Numbered from the stretch's first letter, positions 30,781-39,453 are shown. The stretch is 64,000 nt of DNA from Longimicrobiales bacterium (GCA_958296005.1 CATQHQ010000002.1:186001-250000), one strand, 5' to 3'. Notes: a model not told the origin generated them from the sequence alone. Program-made: numbers and translations.

Positions 30781-31464
30781 CTACCTCCTGACCGCTGCCG
30801 CCAACCCGTCGCCCACGTGCAGGATCGTCGCGTCGAACCGGACGTCCGCCGCAAGCCGCTGGTTGAAGTCGTGGATCAAGACGGCCCGCTCGTCGCCGCT
30901 GCTCTCCGGGGACAGCACGAGGCCCTTCCAGAAGGCGTTGTCGGCCAGGAGCAGTCCGCCGGGCCGCAGCAGTCGGGCCGCCTCCTCCAAGTAGGCCGCG
31001 TAGCGCTCCTTGTCGGCGTCCAGGAACACTGCGTCCAACGCCCCGTCCGGTCCCATCGCGGCCAGCGTCTCGACCGCGTCGCCTACCTTCACCTCCACGC
31101 GTGCCGCCAGCCCGGCGGCCTCCAGGGATTGCCGTGCGAACGCCGCTCGCTCCGGGTCGATCTCCAGCGTGGTCAGCTGGCCGTCCGGCGGCAGCGCGCG
31201 CCCGATCCAGGTTGCCGAGTACCCGGCCAGCGTGCCCACCTCCACCACTCGCCGGGCGCCGGCTGCCTGCAGCAGAAGCTGGACGGTCCGCGCCGTGGCG
31301 GGAGGAAGCTGGATGCGCGGAAGCCCCGCCTCGTCGGCCCGTCGCCGGATCTCGCGCAGGCAATCGTCCTCCCGGGCGAAGTGGTGCCGGACGTATCCGT
31401 CCAGGCGGTCGTGGTCCAGCTCGGAAGGCAAGGACGCGCCAGAGGGCACGAGGGTGTCAGTCAC
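30781..31464 (-). CDS. Class I SAM-dependent O-methyltransferase (PF01596-like)
   Basis: The 227-residue protein is chosen to start at GTG 31464, whose GTGA overlaps the TGA of the upstream aminotransferase, so the two are translationally coupled. The frame is open much further but runs antisense-like through the aminotransferase. Motifs: VVEVGTLAGYSATWIG (SAM loop), LTTLEIDPERA (acidic end of beta-2), DAVFLDADKERY (metal-binding DADK) and LLLADNAFWKG. These are the marks of the cation-dependent caffeoyl-CoA/catechol O-methyltransferase family; length also fits. The bacterial substrate cannot be told from sequence. Confidence 0.9.
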   Translation of the reverse strand: MTDTLVPSGASLPSELDHDRLDGYVRHHFAREDDCLREIRRRADEAGLPRIQLPPATARTVQLLLQAAGARRVVEVGTLAGYSATWIGRALPPDGQLTTLEIDPERAAFARQSLEAAGLAARVEVKVGDAVETLAAMGPDGALDAVFLDADKERYAAYLEEAARLLRPGGLLLADNAFWKGLVLSPESSGDERAVLIHDFNQRLAADVRFDATILHVGDGLAAAVRR

Positions 31465-32648
31465 CCCAGCACCTTGGCCATCCGGCGAACGCCCTCCTCG
31501 ATCTCTTCGTCCGACGACGCGGTGCTCATGCGCGCGTACCGCTCGTCGCCGAAAGCCACCCCGGGCACGATCGCCACGCCGGCTTCCTCCAGGATGCGCG
31601 TGCACACGTCGCTGGAGCTCTTCACTTGGTCGTCGAACGCGTGGTCCACCCGGAAGTACAGGTAGAACGCGCCTTGGGGCATCACATAGGCGCACCTCGG
31701 AAGCAGCTCGTCGAAGAGCCGCGCCACCAAGTCCCGCCGCCGCCGAAACGCCTCCAGCATCGTCGCCTTGTCGGCAGCGCCGGCGTCGCCGCGGGTGAGC
31801 CCCTCCAGCGCCGCCACCTGCGACGGCGTGGCCGCGTTCAGGGACACGTGGCTCTGGAACGCCGACATCTTGCCCGCCAGCGCGGCGCTGGTGTACGAGA
31901 ACCCGACGCGCCATCCGGTCATCGCGAACGCCTTGGACATGCCGTTGGTCACCACCAGTTCTCCCACGGCGTCCGGGTCCAGGTCCAGCGCGCCGGGCGC
32001 TCGGTCGCCTTCGTCGCCGTAGTAGATCTCGCGGTAGATCTCGTCGCAGATCAGCACGATGCCACGGGACTTGGCCCATGCCGCCACCGCCGCCAGCTCC
32101 GTCTTGGAGTACACGGCGCCAGTCGGGTTCGACGGCGTGGAGATGATCAGCCCCTTCGACGCGGGCGTGGCCGCGGCGTCGAGTTCGGCCGGCGTCAGGA
32201 GGAAGTCCCTCTCCTCGCTTCCCCACGCCAGGACCGGCTCGGCCCTCGCCAGAGTCACCATCTCTGGGTAGGAGGTCCAGTAGGGTGCCCCGATCAGTAC
32301 CTCGTCGCCTGGGCCGAAGAGGCAGAAGCAGGCGTTGAAGAGCGACTGCTTGGCCCCGGCGGAGACCACCACCCGCGCCGGATCTGCCGGGTACGCGACG
32401 TCTTCGGTCATGTACTCGGCGGCGGCCTTGCGGAGTTCGGGCGTTCCGCCGGTGGGCGTGTAGCGCGTCTTGCCCTGGCGGACGCCTTCGACGGCGGCGT
32501 CGCAGATCCCAGGCGGCGTCGGAAAGTCGGGCTCGCCGGCGCTGAGGTTGACGATGTCGCGTCCTTCGGCGGCGAGCTTCTTGGCCAGCGTGCTGACGGC
32601 GATCGTGGCCGAGGGCCGCAGCTTGGCTATGTTTTCCGACCAGTTCAT
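31461..32648 (-). CDS. Class I/II pyridoxal-phosphate aminotransferase, aspartate aminotransferase type
   Basis: The 395-residue protein starts at ATG 32648 (MNWSENIAKLRPS) with GAGGA 9 nt upstream; a 37-codon upstream extension has no family similarity. Residues match the subgroup Ib aspartate aminotransferase fold: NLSAGEPDFPTP near 34-45, Asn174 in PSNPTG, Asp202 and Tyr205 in CDEIY, and the Schiff-base Lys239 in NGMSKAFAMTGWRVGF. It catalyses transamination between an amino acid and 2-oxoglutarate or oxaloacetate in the cytosol; aspartate is the most likely donor, with broader specificity possible. It is the first gene of a two-gene minus-strand unit with the methyltransferase and is divergent from the DsbA-like gene. 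Confidence 0.92.
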   Translation of the reverse strand: MNWSENIAKLRPSATIAVSTLAKKLAAEGRDIVNLSAGEPDFPTPPGICDAAVEGVRQGKTRYTPTGGTPELRKAAAEYMTEDVAYPADPARVVVSAGAKQSLFNACFCLFGPGDEVLIGAPYWTSYPEMVTLARAEPVLAWGSEERDFLLTPAELDAAATPASKGLIISTPSNPTGAVYSKTELAAVAAWAKSRGIVLICDEIYREIYYGDEGDRAPGALDLDPDAVGELVVTNGMSKAFAMTGWRVGFSYTSAALAGKMSAFQSHVSLNAATPSQVAALEGLTRGDAGAADKATMLEAFRRRRDLVARLFDELLPRCAYVMPQGAFYLYFRVDHAFDDQVKSSSDVCTRILEEAGVAIVPGVAFGDERYARMSTASSDEEIEEGVRRMAKVLG

Positions 32649-32739
32649 TCGGGAGCATCCTCTGGGTCTGGAGTCGTCGGTTCGGGGGACCGCCGGAGAC
32701 TGCCACCGAACGACGGCCCTCCGCAACCCGGAGATCCCT

Positions 32740-33351
32740 TTGCTGTCCCGAGATCCCACTTTCTTCTTCGACTTCGTGGACCCGGCGTCGTACTTGGTCG
32801 GACGGATCCTCGACGACTTGGGGGTTGCAAGCGACCTGGAGTGGCGCGGCTTCGAGGTGCGGCCACCGCCCGCCCCGATGATCGACCCCGACGAGTGCGA
32901 GTGGGCGGCATATCAGTCCCGGATCGGAGAGTGCGCCGAGGCGCTGGGTGTCCCGATGGTTGCGCCTGCCTTCGTGCCGTGGAGCCGCAAGGCCCACGAG
33001 CTCGTCGAGTTCGCGAGGGAAAAGGCGCGGCACGACACGGTGCGGCGGGCGCTCTTCCGGGCGCACTTCGTCGACGGGACCGACATCGGGCGCGTGGACC
33101 TGCTGGCCGAGATCGCGGTCGAGGCGGGGCTGGACGGGGCCGAAGCGCGGGCTGCGCTGGGCGTGGACCGCTTCTCGGCGGTCGTGCTGGCGGCGCGCGC
33201 GTTGGCCGGGGAACGGGACGTGACCGGGGCGCCCGTCCTGATCTCCGACGTTCGCCGCCTGGAGGGACTCCGCTCTCCTAGCGAACTTTCAAGCTGGCTG
33301 GACCGCGTCGCGCGGTCGCAGGGCCAGATCGACCGACACCCACAGGAGTAG
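32740..33351 (+). CDS. DsbA-like thioredoxin-fold protein (2-hydroxychromene-2-carboxylate isomerase type)
   Basis: The frame is open from 32470, but that part is antisense to the aminotransferase. I place the start at TTG 32740, which has GGAGAT six nt upstream and gives 203 aa, the family length. The N-terminal strand TFFFDFVDPASYLVGRIL matches the DSBA-like (PF01323) isomerase subgroup, in which the CxxC of true DsbA is replaced by a P-x-S-Y motif; no CxxC is present here. The C-terminal half has GVDRFSAVVLAAR and the cis-Pro segment VTGAPVLI. It lacks a signal peptide, so it is probably cytosolic and glutathione- or thiol-dependent. The substrate is unknown and the start is uncertain. Confidence 0.75.
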   Translation: MLSRDPTFFFDFVDPASYLVGRILDDLGVASDLEWRGFEVRPPPAPMIDPDECEWAAYQSRIGECAEALGVPMVAPAFVPWSRKAHELVEFAREKARHDTVRRALFRAHFVDGTDIGRVDLLAEIAVEAGLDGAEARAALGVDRFSAVVLAARALAGERDVTGAPVLISDVRRLEGLRSPSELSSWLDRVARSQGQIDRHPQE

Positions 33352-33362
33352 GACGCGCACCA

Positions 33363-33665
33363 ATGGCAGGCTACCAGCGAAAAACGGCGTTCGCGCCCAA
33401 CGAGGTGCTGGAGAGGGCGGAGGCCCACCTCCCGGAGTTCATCGGCCTCAAGAAGTCCCGCCAGACCCCCCATGGCGCGACCTACGCCGGGCAGGAAGGC
33501 ACGGTCGTGCTGTCGGCCCACCGCCATGGCCCGTACACGGAGGTCGTCGCCGAGACCGACCGACTGCGGACGTCCCGCATCGACTACGAGATCCAGCGCT
33601 TCCTCAACGAGTTGCCCTACGAACCGGGCGACGCCGGCGGCCCGGGTTCCGGCGACCCAGCGTAA
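33363..33665 (+). CDS. Conserved hypothetical protein, 100 aa
   Basis: It starts at ATG 33363, 11 nt after the DsbA-like gene, with AGGA about 9 nt upstream, and ends 3 nt before the pseudo-helicase gene, so it sits inside a three-gene run. The sequence has an N-terminal basic segment, a helix (APNEVLERAEAHLPEF), then beta-rich segments (GATYAGQEGTVVLSAHRHG and TEVVAETDRLRTSR) and an acidic Pro/Gly-rich tail. There is no signal peptide or membrane segment. I do not recognise the family. The compact mixed alpha/beta pattern and its position suggest a small cytosolic factor; no function is assigned. Confidence 0.7.
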   Translation: MAGYQRKTAFAPNEVLERAEAHLPEFIGLKKSRQTPHGATYAGQEGTVVLSAHRHGPYTEVVAETDRLRTSRIDYEIQRFLNELPYEPGDAGGPGSGDPA

Positions 33666-33668
33666 AGG

Positions 33669-35432
33669 ATGGGGAACGCGACCGGCTCCAGCGCGGCCAC
33701 ATCGTTCGACGACCTTCCCCTCGGTCCCGAGACGGTAGCGGCCCTCGCCGCGGACGGGATCGAGCGGCCGACGCCGTTCCAGGTCGCGGCGATTCCGGTG
33801 ATCGCCCGCGGGCATGATCTGATCGGCAGGGCGGGACCGGGCAGCGGCACGATGGTGGCCTACGGCGCGCCGCTGGTGGATGGCCTGGAAGGCGGCGCCG
33901 GCGCTCCCGTGTGCTTGGTTCTGTGCACGGGTGCGAGACAGGCCACCGAGCTGGCCCGGTCCTTCGCCCGCATCTGCGAGGGCGCCGGCCACCGCGCGGC
34001 TGCTTTGGCGGAGTGCTGGAAGGCACCCGAGACGGCCGACTTCCTCTTCGTCCCGGCAGAGCGGTTCAGGGCGCTGTACGACGGCTCCGTGAAGACCGCC
34101 GGGGTGAAGGCGGTGGTCTTCCACGACGGCGATGGGGTGGTCGGGGCGGTGTCCGCCGACCGTCTCGAAGTCTTCCTGGCGAGCCTTCCCAAGGACTGCC
34201 AGCGGATCTTCTGCGGCTTGCCCTTCGGCCGGGAGCTGGCTTCGCTGGCGCGTCGCTTCGCCCGACGTGCGGTGACCGTCTCTCCCGCCTCGTCCGACCC
34301 CCCCGCGACGCCCTCCCGGGATCTGCACTTGGTGGTTGTGGAAGGCGGCCGGGACGAGGCGGCGCTGATCGTTGCGGCCCGTCTGCTGGACCAGGACCCG
34401 GTGCGCCACGTGCTCGTCTTCGCCGACTCGGCGGACGATGCTGCGGACTTGGGCGACTTCTTGACGCTGCACGGTTACGGCGCCGGCCACCCTGGCGACG
34501 AGGCGGCCCCCGTCTGGCTCTCGCCCGGCGAGGACGCGGAAGCGGTGGAGGCGCTGGCGGCCGCGCCCGACCCCCACGAGGTGGCTACGCTGTCGGTCGG
34601 AGCGCCCGCGTCCCTGGCTGCGGCCGCTGCCCGGCACATGGAAGGCGGCCCGGCGTGGACGCTGGCCTCGGTGCGGGAGCTGGGCCACCTGAAGGAGGTC
34701 GCCGCCGGCGCAGGGTTGCGGCTCCGGCGAGAGCGTCCTTCCCGCCCGCCCAGGGTGTCCGCCGCCTTGGACGGACTGGCGGACGCCGTCCACGAGGCGG
34801 CCCGGGCACCGGAAGCGGCGCCGTACTACCTGCTCGTCGAGTCCCTGCTGGACCGCTTCAGCGCGGCCGAGGTGGCGGCGGCGGCGTTGCTGCTGGTCGA
34901 CCGGGAGCGGTCGCAGCGCCCGTCGGCGTCAGGGTCGGGACGCCGGACTCCCGAAGCCGGGGCGCCGCCCAGCTGGGTGCGGCTGTTCATCTCGGCAGGC
35001 GATCGGGACGGCCTCGGGCCCGGCGACATTCTAGGAGCGGTCGCGAGCGAGTCCGGCGTGGACGGCAAGCGGGTCGGACGGATCGACGTCCAGGAGAGCC
35101 ACACCTTGGTTGAGGTGCGGGAGGAGGACGCCAAGAAGGTGATCGCCGCCCTGAACGGAACCACGCTGGGGGGTCGCGCAGTGCGAGTGGACTACGACCG
35201 GGGGAAGGAGCACCGGCGGGGAGGACCGGACCGGCGAGGCGGGTCTGACCGGCGAGGTGGACCGGGCGGAAGACCAACCCCAAGAGGGCGACCAGGAGGG
35301 CCAAGCCGTAGAGGGGCTCCCCAAGGCCGACGCGATCAGCCCGACAGGGGACGAGGCCGGCCGCCAGCCCGCGGTGGGAAGGCCGGACGGGGTCCGGGAC
35401 CGCGAGGCCGGCCGCCAGCGGATCGCTCGTAG
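33669..35432 (+). CDS. DEAD-box-helicase-like protein with degenerate ATPase motifs, DbpA-type RNA-binding domain and Arg/Gly tail
   Basis: The 587-aa protein has an N-terminal part that follows the DEAD-box layout: a Q-motif-like TPFQVAAIPVI at 35-45, then GRAGPGSGTM at 53-62 where AxTGxGKT is expected. The Walker Lys is Thr61 and the following Thr is Met62. The DEAD box is HDGD at 152-155 and the SAT motif is absent. Residues ~435-510 are a well-preserved DbpA RNA-binding domain (WVRLFISAGDRDGLGPGDIL, then GRIDVQ and ALNGTTLGGRAVRVDY), followed by ~75 residues of Arg/Gly repeats. This suggests an RNA-binding protein that no longer hydrolyses ATP, perhaps in ribosome assembly. AAAGG abuts the ATG, so the start is slightly uncertain. 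Confidence 0.8.
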   Translation: MGNATGSSAATSFDDLPLGPETVAALAADGIERPTPFQVAAIPVIARGHDLIGRAGPGSGTMVAYGAPLVDGLEGGAGAPVCLVLCTGARQATELARSFARICEGAGHRAAALAECWKAPETADFLFVPAERFRALYDGSVKTAGVKAVVFHDGDGVVGAVSADRLEVFLASLPKDCQRIFCGLPFGRELASLARRFARRAVTVSPASSDPPATPSRDLHLVVVEGGRDEAALIVAARLLDQDPVRHVLVFADSADDAADLGDFLTLHGYGAGHPGDEAAPVWLSPGEDAEAVEALAAAPDPHEVATLSVGAPASLAAAAARHMEGGPAWTLASVRELGHLKEVAAGAGLRLRRERPSRPPRVSAALDGLADAVHEAARAPEAAPYYLLVESLLDRFSAAEVAAAALLLVDRERSQRPSASGSGRRTPEAGAPPSWVRLFISAGDRDGLGPGDILGAVASESGVDGKRVGRIDVQESHTLVEVREEDAKKVIAALNGTTLGGRAVRVDYDRGKEHRRGGPDRRGGSDRRGGPGGRPTPRGRPGGPSRRGAPQGRRDQPDRGRGRPPARGGKAGRGPGPRGRPPADRS

Positions 35433-35448
35433 GCGCCAGACGAGGCGC
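35433..35448. terminator. Short GC-rich hairpin between convergent genes
   Basis: GCGCC, loop AGACGA, GGCGC: a perfect 5-bp stem directly after the TAG of the pseudo-helicase gene, in the 49-nt gap to the convergent 67-aa gene. It has no T-run on either strand, so function as a terminator is only a suggestion. Confidence 0.25.
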
Positions 35449-35481
35449 TCGACGACGCCGCGCCCGCGCCCGGTCAGCCGA

Positions 35482-35685
35482 TCAGGCCGCCGCTTCTCTC
35501 CGCCGCTTTAGGAACCGGTAGACGAAGAACCCTACCGCCAGAAAGAGGCCCACCTTGAAGGCCAGTGCCATGAAGCCGAACGCGGCGCCTAGGAGGGGCA
35601 ACACCACGGCGGCCAGCAACTTCAGCACGACGATTGCGACGGTGCCGGTGAGGGCCACCGCTCCGAAAGCTTTTGCGAACTGCAT
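35482..35685 (-). CDS. Small hydrophobic membrane protein, 67 aa, coupled to the DUF5916 gene
   Basis: ATG 35685 lies 5 nt after the stop of the upstream barrel gene, and its Shine-Dalgarno AGGAGG is formed by the last two sense codons (Arg-Arg) of that gene. Longer readings of the frame run through the barrel gene and are discounted. The peptide has two hydrophobic stretches (AVALTGTVAIVVLKLLAAVVLP and GAAFGFMALAFKVGLFLAVGFFVY), then RFLKRRREAAA, giving a helical hairpin with a positive C-terminus probably in the cytoplasm. I do not recognise a family. Coupling suggests it is made with the barrel protein, but no role is known. Confidence 0.75.
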   Translation of the reverse strand: MQFAKAFGAVALTGTVAIVVLKLLAAVVLPLLGAAFGFMALAFKVGLFLAVGFFVYRFLKRRREAAA

Positions 35686-35690
35686 CTCTG

Positions 35691-38105
35691 CTACCTCCTG
35701 AACCTGTAGGACATCTTCACGAACAGCCCGTCGGCTTTCGGGCGCATATCCCGGAACCGCAGCCGCTCCATGTCTTCCATCTGTCGGGTGTAGCCCACGA
35801 AGAAGACCGTCCCCGGCGTCGGCTCGTAGCTCACGAGCGTCTCCACCGAGAAGTCGTGGGCCTCGGACCCTTCCAGCGCGCGGCACGAGTCCGCCGAGCA
35901 GTAGGAGACCTGTCGTCCCTCCGACGGGCTGAGCAGCGCTCCTCGGCGCTGGCTCGCGTACTCCGCGATCGCTCGGACGAAGAACGATCGGGTGAACTGG
36001 TACTGGAGCCGGACCCGGGGGATCGTCGCCTGCGAGTAGATCGAGGCGTCCCGCTTCCGCTTCAGCACCGTGTGGCGAACGCCCAGCTCCGCTCGCACAT
36101 GGGTGGTGGGGAACAGATTGAGGCTGGCGTCCCCCGACCACGAGTTGGCCAAGTCCACCGGCGTTCCGGTGTAGAAGTCGAACAACGGCGTCTCCGACCG
36201 CGTGATCCGGATGTTGCCCCGGGCTCGGTCGAAGGCGTTCAGCCAAAGGAAGAGCGTGCCCGACTGGAGCCCCTGAAAGAGAGACTGGCTGGGGAAGAAC
36301 GCTTCCTGAACGTCTCCCTGGCCCGGTTGGGTCAGCCCGTCGTACTCGGCTCGACTGAAGTCGAACCAGGACACGCTGTAGTTCCCCCAGAGGGTGACGT
36401 TTCCTCGGAAGGAGACGCTTCCGCCCGCTCGCACCGTCGCTTCCTCCACGCCCCTTCGGGCCCAGAAGTCGTCGTGATCCCAGAAGCCGTCGAACTCCAC
36501 GCTAGGACCCCAGCGCTCGATCAGGTCTCCCGGACGACCCCGGAAGTCGTAGGAAGCTCGGGACTGGACCTGGGCGGCGCCGGTTCGGCGGATGAAGCCG
36601 CTGCCCGCCTGGAAGTCGTTGCTGACATCGTTGACGGCTGCATTGAACTGGAAGTTTCGCCCCGAACGGCTGAAACGGGCGGAGAGCAGCCCGCCGTGGA
36701 TCGCCCCCGGCTCGCTGGAGGCGGTCCGGCTGCCCGCGGCCAGCAAGGTGAGGGTGTACCGCTGGTCGAACTGGAACCGGCCGTCGAGCCCGGCCACCCG
36801 GTTGTACCGGTTCTGGTCGTAGGTCCGATCCGTGTAGACCATGCCCACGTTGGAGGTGCTGCCGATGTCGCGTCGCAGCCGGAAGAGGTTGACGACGGGG
36901 TTGGCGGTCCCGTCGGGCGCGTTCGCGTCGTCCACCACGTCCACGGCTCCCAGGTAGCCGGCGTTGAAGCCGCCCAGCTTGCCGGTGAGCTTGGTGCCGG
37001 CCACCGGGTTGACGATGGAGCGGGTGTAGACGAGCTGCCGCGGCAGCTGAAAGATCTCGGTTCCCTCCAGAAAGAACGGCCGCTTCTCGCGAAGGAAGAG
37101 GGCAAAGCGCTCGTTCACCGCGATCTGCCCGGCGTCCGCCTCGACCTGGGAGAAGTCCGGGTTGTAGGTCCCGTCCAACGTCAGGTTGGAGGTGATCCCG
37201 TAGGTCATGTTGAGGCCGAAGTCGCCGGCCGTCCCGCTCCGTTGCAGCGATCCCGACGCCTCGTCGTACCGACCCTGCTTGGTGATCGTCTGGACCGGGT
37301 TGACTTCCAGGAAGAGTCCCGGGTCCAGCTGACGAAGCCCCGTCAAGCTGCCGAACTGCTCCATCTTGTTGGCCACGTTGGCGGAGACGGGCGCCCAGGA
37401 CTCGGAGTAGCCGTTGCGGGCGATCCGCCGCTCGACCTGCAGTCCCCAGTCCTGGAGAGGGACTTCCCGGAAGCGGATGCTCTTGAAGGGCAGCTTCACT
37501 TCCACCGAGTAGCCCCAGTCCTGGAGCCGTCCGCCCGAGTCCCACACGAAGTCCGGGTTCCAGTCGATGGGGGGACCGAACCGCCGTTCCCGTCCGCCGC
37601 CGCCGCCGACTACCCAGAGGCCGTCCTGCTGGACGCCGTACGGGTTGACCATCACCACGTAGCCCCGTCGCCGGTCGTCGAAGGTGTCCAAGATGAACCG
37701 CACGTAGTCGTCGGTGCGGGCGAAGGAGTCGCGCTCGCCAAGGGTGGCGCGGGGGCCGCCGGAGAGGTCGTCGTACGCCTTGACGCCGAAGTAGACCGCG
37801 TCGTCGGTGACCAGGATGCGGGCTTCGGTGCGCTGGGTGGCCGGAACGCCCTCCACCGGATCGAACTGGGTGAAGCCCGTGAGGACCGGCGCGTCGGCCC
37901 AGGCGGCTTCGTCCAGCTCCCCGTCCACGTCGATCTGCGGGTCCACCGTCAGGGGGCTGGGGACCGCGAGCGCCCCGGCGCTGCCGTCGTAGACCGTTAC
38001 GTCCAGAGGACCGTGGCTGTGGCCGGAGCCCGCACCGTCGGTTGGGGCTTGGACGGCCTGTCCGAGGGTTGCGACCGCCGCCGCCGTCGCGAGTAGTCCT
38101 ATCAT
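35691..38105 (-). CDS. DUF5916 outer-membrane barrel with N-terminal carbohydrate-binding (CBM9-like) domain
   Basis: The 804-aa protein starts at ATG 38105 with a signal peptide (MIGLLATAAAVATLGQAVQA, cut before PTDG). Residues ~50-230 form a CBM9-like sandwich: PQIDVDGELDEAAWADA, VYFGVKAYD, DDYVRFILDTF and WGYSVEVKLPFKSIRF are family marks. Residues ~260-804 alternate strands with ERFALFLREKRPFFLEG-type DUF5916 motifs and end in SYRFRR, consistent with a long outer-membrane beta-barrel. Proteins of this type are frequent in Gemmatimonadota and Bacteroidota; binding or passage of glycans is suspected from CBM9, not shown. It is divergent from the zinc-ribbon/PorV-like gene and coupled to the 67-aa membrane protein. 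Confidence 0.9.
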   Translation of the reverse strand: MIGLLATAAAVATLGQAVQAPTDGAGSGHSHGPLDVTVYDGSAGALAVPSPLTVDPQIDVDGELDEAAWADAPVLTGFTQFDPVEGVPATQRTEARILVTDDAVYFGVKAYDDLSGGPRATLGERDSFARTDDYVRFILDTFDDRRRGYVVMVNPYGVQQDGLWVVGGGGGRERRFGPPIDWNPDFVWDSGGRLQDWGYSVEVKLPFKSIRFREVPLQDWGLQVERRIARNGYSESWAPVSANVANKMEQFGSLTGLRQLDPGLFLEVNPVQTITKQGRYDEASGSLQRSGTAGDFGLNMTYGITSNLTLDGTYNPDFSQVEADAGQIAVNERFALFLREKRPFFLEGTEIFQLPRQLVYTRSIVNPVAGTKLTGKLGGFNAGYLGAVDVVDDANAPDGTANPVVNLFRLRRDIGSTSNVGMVYTDRTYDQNRYNRVAGLDGRFQFDQRYTLTLLAAGSRTASSEPGAIHGGLLSARFSRSGRNFQFNAAVNDVSNDFQAGSGFIRRTGAAQVQSRASYDFRGRPGDLIERWGPSVEFDGFWDHDDFWARRGVEEATVRAGGSVSFRGNVTLWGNYSVSWFDFSRAEYDGLTQPGQGDVQEAFFPSQSLFQGLQSGTLFLWLNAFDRARGNIRITRSETPLFDFYTGTPVDLANSWSGDASLNLFPTTHVRAELGVRHTVLKRKRDASIYSQATIPRVRLQYQFTRSFFVRAIAEYASQRRGALLSPSEGRQVSYCSADSCRALEGSEAHDFSVETLVSYEPTPGTVFFVGYTRQMEDMERLRFRDMRPKADGLFVKMSYRFRR

Positions 38106-38208
38106 TCGTCCGTCAAGTCTGCTATCTCGTGGAGCGGGTCTGGGCCGCCGGGAGATGTGCGGCCAACGCTCAAGGACACCTCATGGTCCCTCTCCGTTGA
38201 CTTCCAAG

Positions 38209-39453
38209 ATGGCGCACTTCACCGCCGAAGAGAAGCGGGAGCTTTGGGCGCGGATATCCCGGGGCGGCGTCGCGCCCTCGTGTCCCCGATGCGCTGCAAC
38301 GTGCTCGGTCATCCGGGCCGAACCGCGGCGGGACGTGTCGTACGTAAGGGATCGGGTGGTGGTGCGGTGCGCGTCGTGCGGGTGTGCCGCCGCCTTGGAG
38401 TCGACGGGGCGACGGGTGCCCGGAGCGGCCCTGCTTCTGGCTGGCGCGGCTTTGGCGCTGGCGGCCGCCTCGGTCGCGCCTCTCGTTGCTTCGGGACAGC
38501 GGAACGCCGCCGGCACGACACCCTGTCGCGAAGGCGAATCGTGCCCCGTCGCCGCGCACCCCGGGCCGCTGGTGCTGGAGTTGGCGGCCGGTGCCAGGTC
38601 GGTCGCCCTCGGGGGTGCCTTCTGGACCGGTGGCGACGAGGGCGGGGCGATCTTCCACCACCCCTCGCTCATGTCGGGCGACGGCTTCGGCATGAGCTAC
38701 CAGCGCTTCCGCGACCCATCGGCGATCGGCGATGGAGGCGGCTTCTTGACGGCCAGCGGGAGCGGCGAGTGGCTGGACGGCGTCGCCGGGATCGGCGTGA
38801 CCTTCCTGGAGTACGGCGCACCCAGCAACGCGCCATGGAGTTGGCCGCGCAGCGCGACGGAGCTCCGCGGCGGCGGCGAGTCGACCGGCTTGGCGTACGT
38901 GGCGGCCGGGGGGTTTGCCCGGGAGCTTGGCGGCTTCAGGGTCGGCGGTGCGGTGAAGGCTGTCGGAATGCGGCATGGGGCACGGGGAGACGTGGTCGGG
39001 GCGGTCGACCTTGGGGCGAGCACCGACGTGGGGCCTGCCACCGTAGCGCTGACGGTGCAAAACCTGGGGCCGGACTTGGAGATGGGGCGGGACGGTCCGA
39101 CGGTGCCCCTCGCCCGGAGGGTGACGCTGGGCGCCAGCGCGGGAAGGGCGCCGTTCGGTCCCTTCGACGTGGGGGGCACGGTTCAGGTGGTTGGAACGGG
39201 GAGCGGCGGGTTCGGGGCCGGAGGCGGCGTCGAGGTGGCTTGGTGGCCGGTCCTACGCCGCGTCTTCATCGCTCGGGCCGGCCTCGTGCGGACGCCCGAC
39301 GAATGGGACGGCGGCTGCTGCGAATTCACCTTCGGCGGAGGCTTTGCCGGAGACCGCATTCGCCTCGACTATGCGTATCAGCGGCACGGACCGAAGGAAG
39401 AGGGATACCCGCCCCTTACGGTCTCCCACACGTTCGGGATTGCGTTTAGGTAA
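38209..39453 (+). CDS. Zinc-ribbon / transmembrane / PorV-PorQ-like beta-barrel fusion protein
   Basis: The chosen start ATG 38209 (MAHFTAEEKRELW) gives 414 aa; an 18-codon upstream extension from 38155 is possible, and neither has a strong ribosome site. The N-terminus carries two Cys pairs, CPRC near residue 26 and CASC near 54, like a small zinc ribbon. A ~26-residue hydrophobic segment (VPGAALLLAGAALALAAAS) follows. The rest matches PorV/PorQ-type outer-membrane proteins: LELAAGARSVALGGAFW, IFHHPSLM, many Gly-rich amphipathic strands and a closing YAYQRHG ... VSHTFGIAFR. A cytosolic zinc module before an exported barrel is odd. An alternative GTG start at 38416 would turn the hydrophobic stretch into an ordinary signal peptide. 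The 3' end overlaps the convergent hydrolase by 8 nt. Confidence 0.75.
   Translation: MAHFTAEEKRELWARISRGGVAPSCPRCAATCSVIRAEPRRDVSYVRDRVVVRCASCGCAAALESTGRRVPGAALLLAGAALALAAASVAPLVASGQRNAAGTTPCREGESCPVAAHPGPLVLELAAGARSVALGGAFWTGGDEGGAIFHHPSLMSGDGFGMSYQRFRDPSAIGDGGGFLTASGSGEWLDGVAGIGVTFLEYGAPSNAPWSWPRSATELRGGGESTGLAYVAAGGFARELGGFRVGGAVKAVGMRHGARGDVVGAVDLGASTDVGPATVALTVQNLGPDLEMGRDGPTVPLARRVTLGASAGRAPFGPFDVGGTVQVVGTGSGGFGAGGGVEVAWWPVLRRVFIARAGLVRTPDEWDGGCCEFTFGGGFAGDRIRLDYAYQRHGPKEEGYPPLTVSHTFGIAFR

Noticed and set aside
31465..33066. N-terminal extension of the O-methyltransferase frame
   Set aside because: It is antisense or out of frame over the aminotransferase and DsbA-like genes, is low-complexity, and the GTGA-coupled start gives the normal family length.
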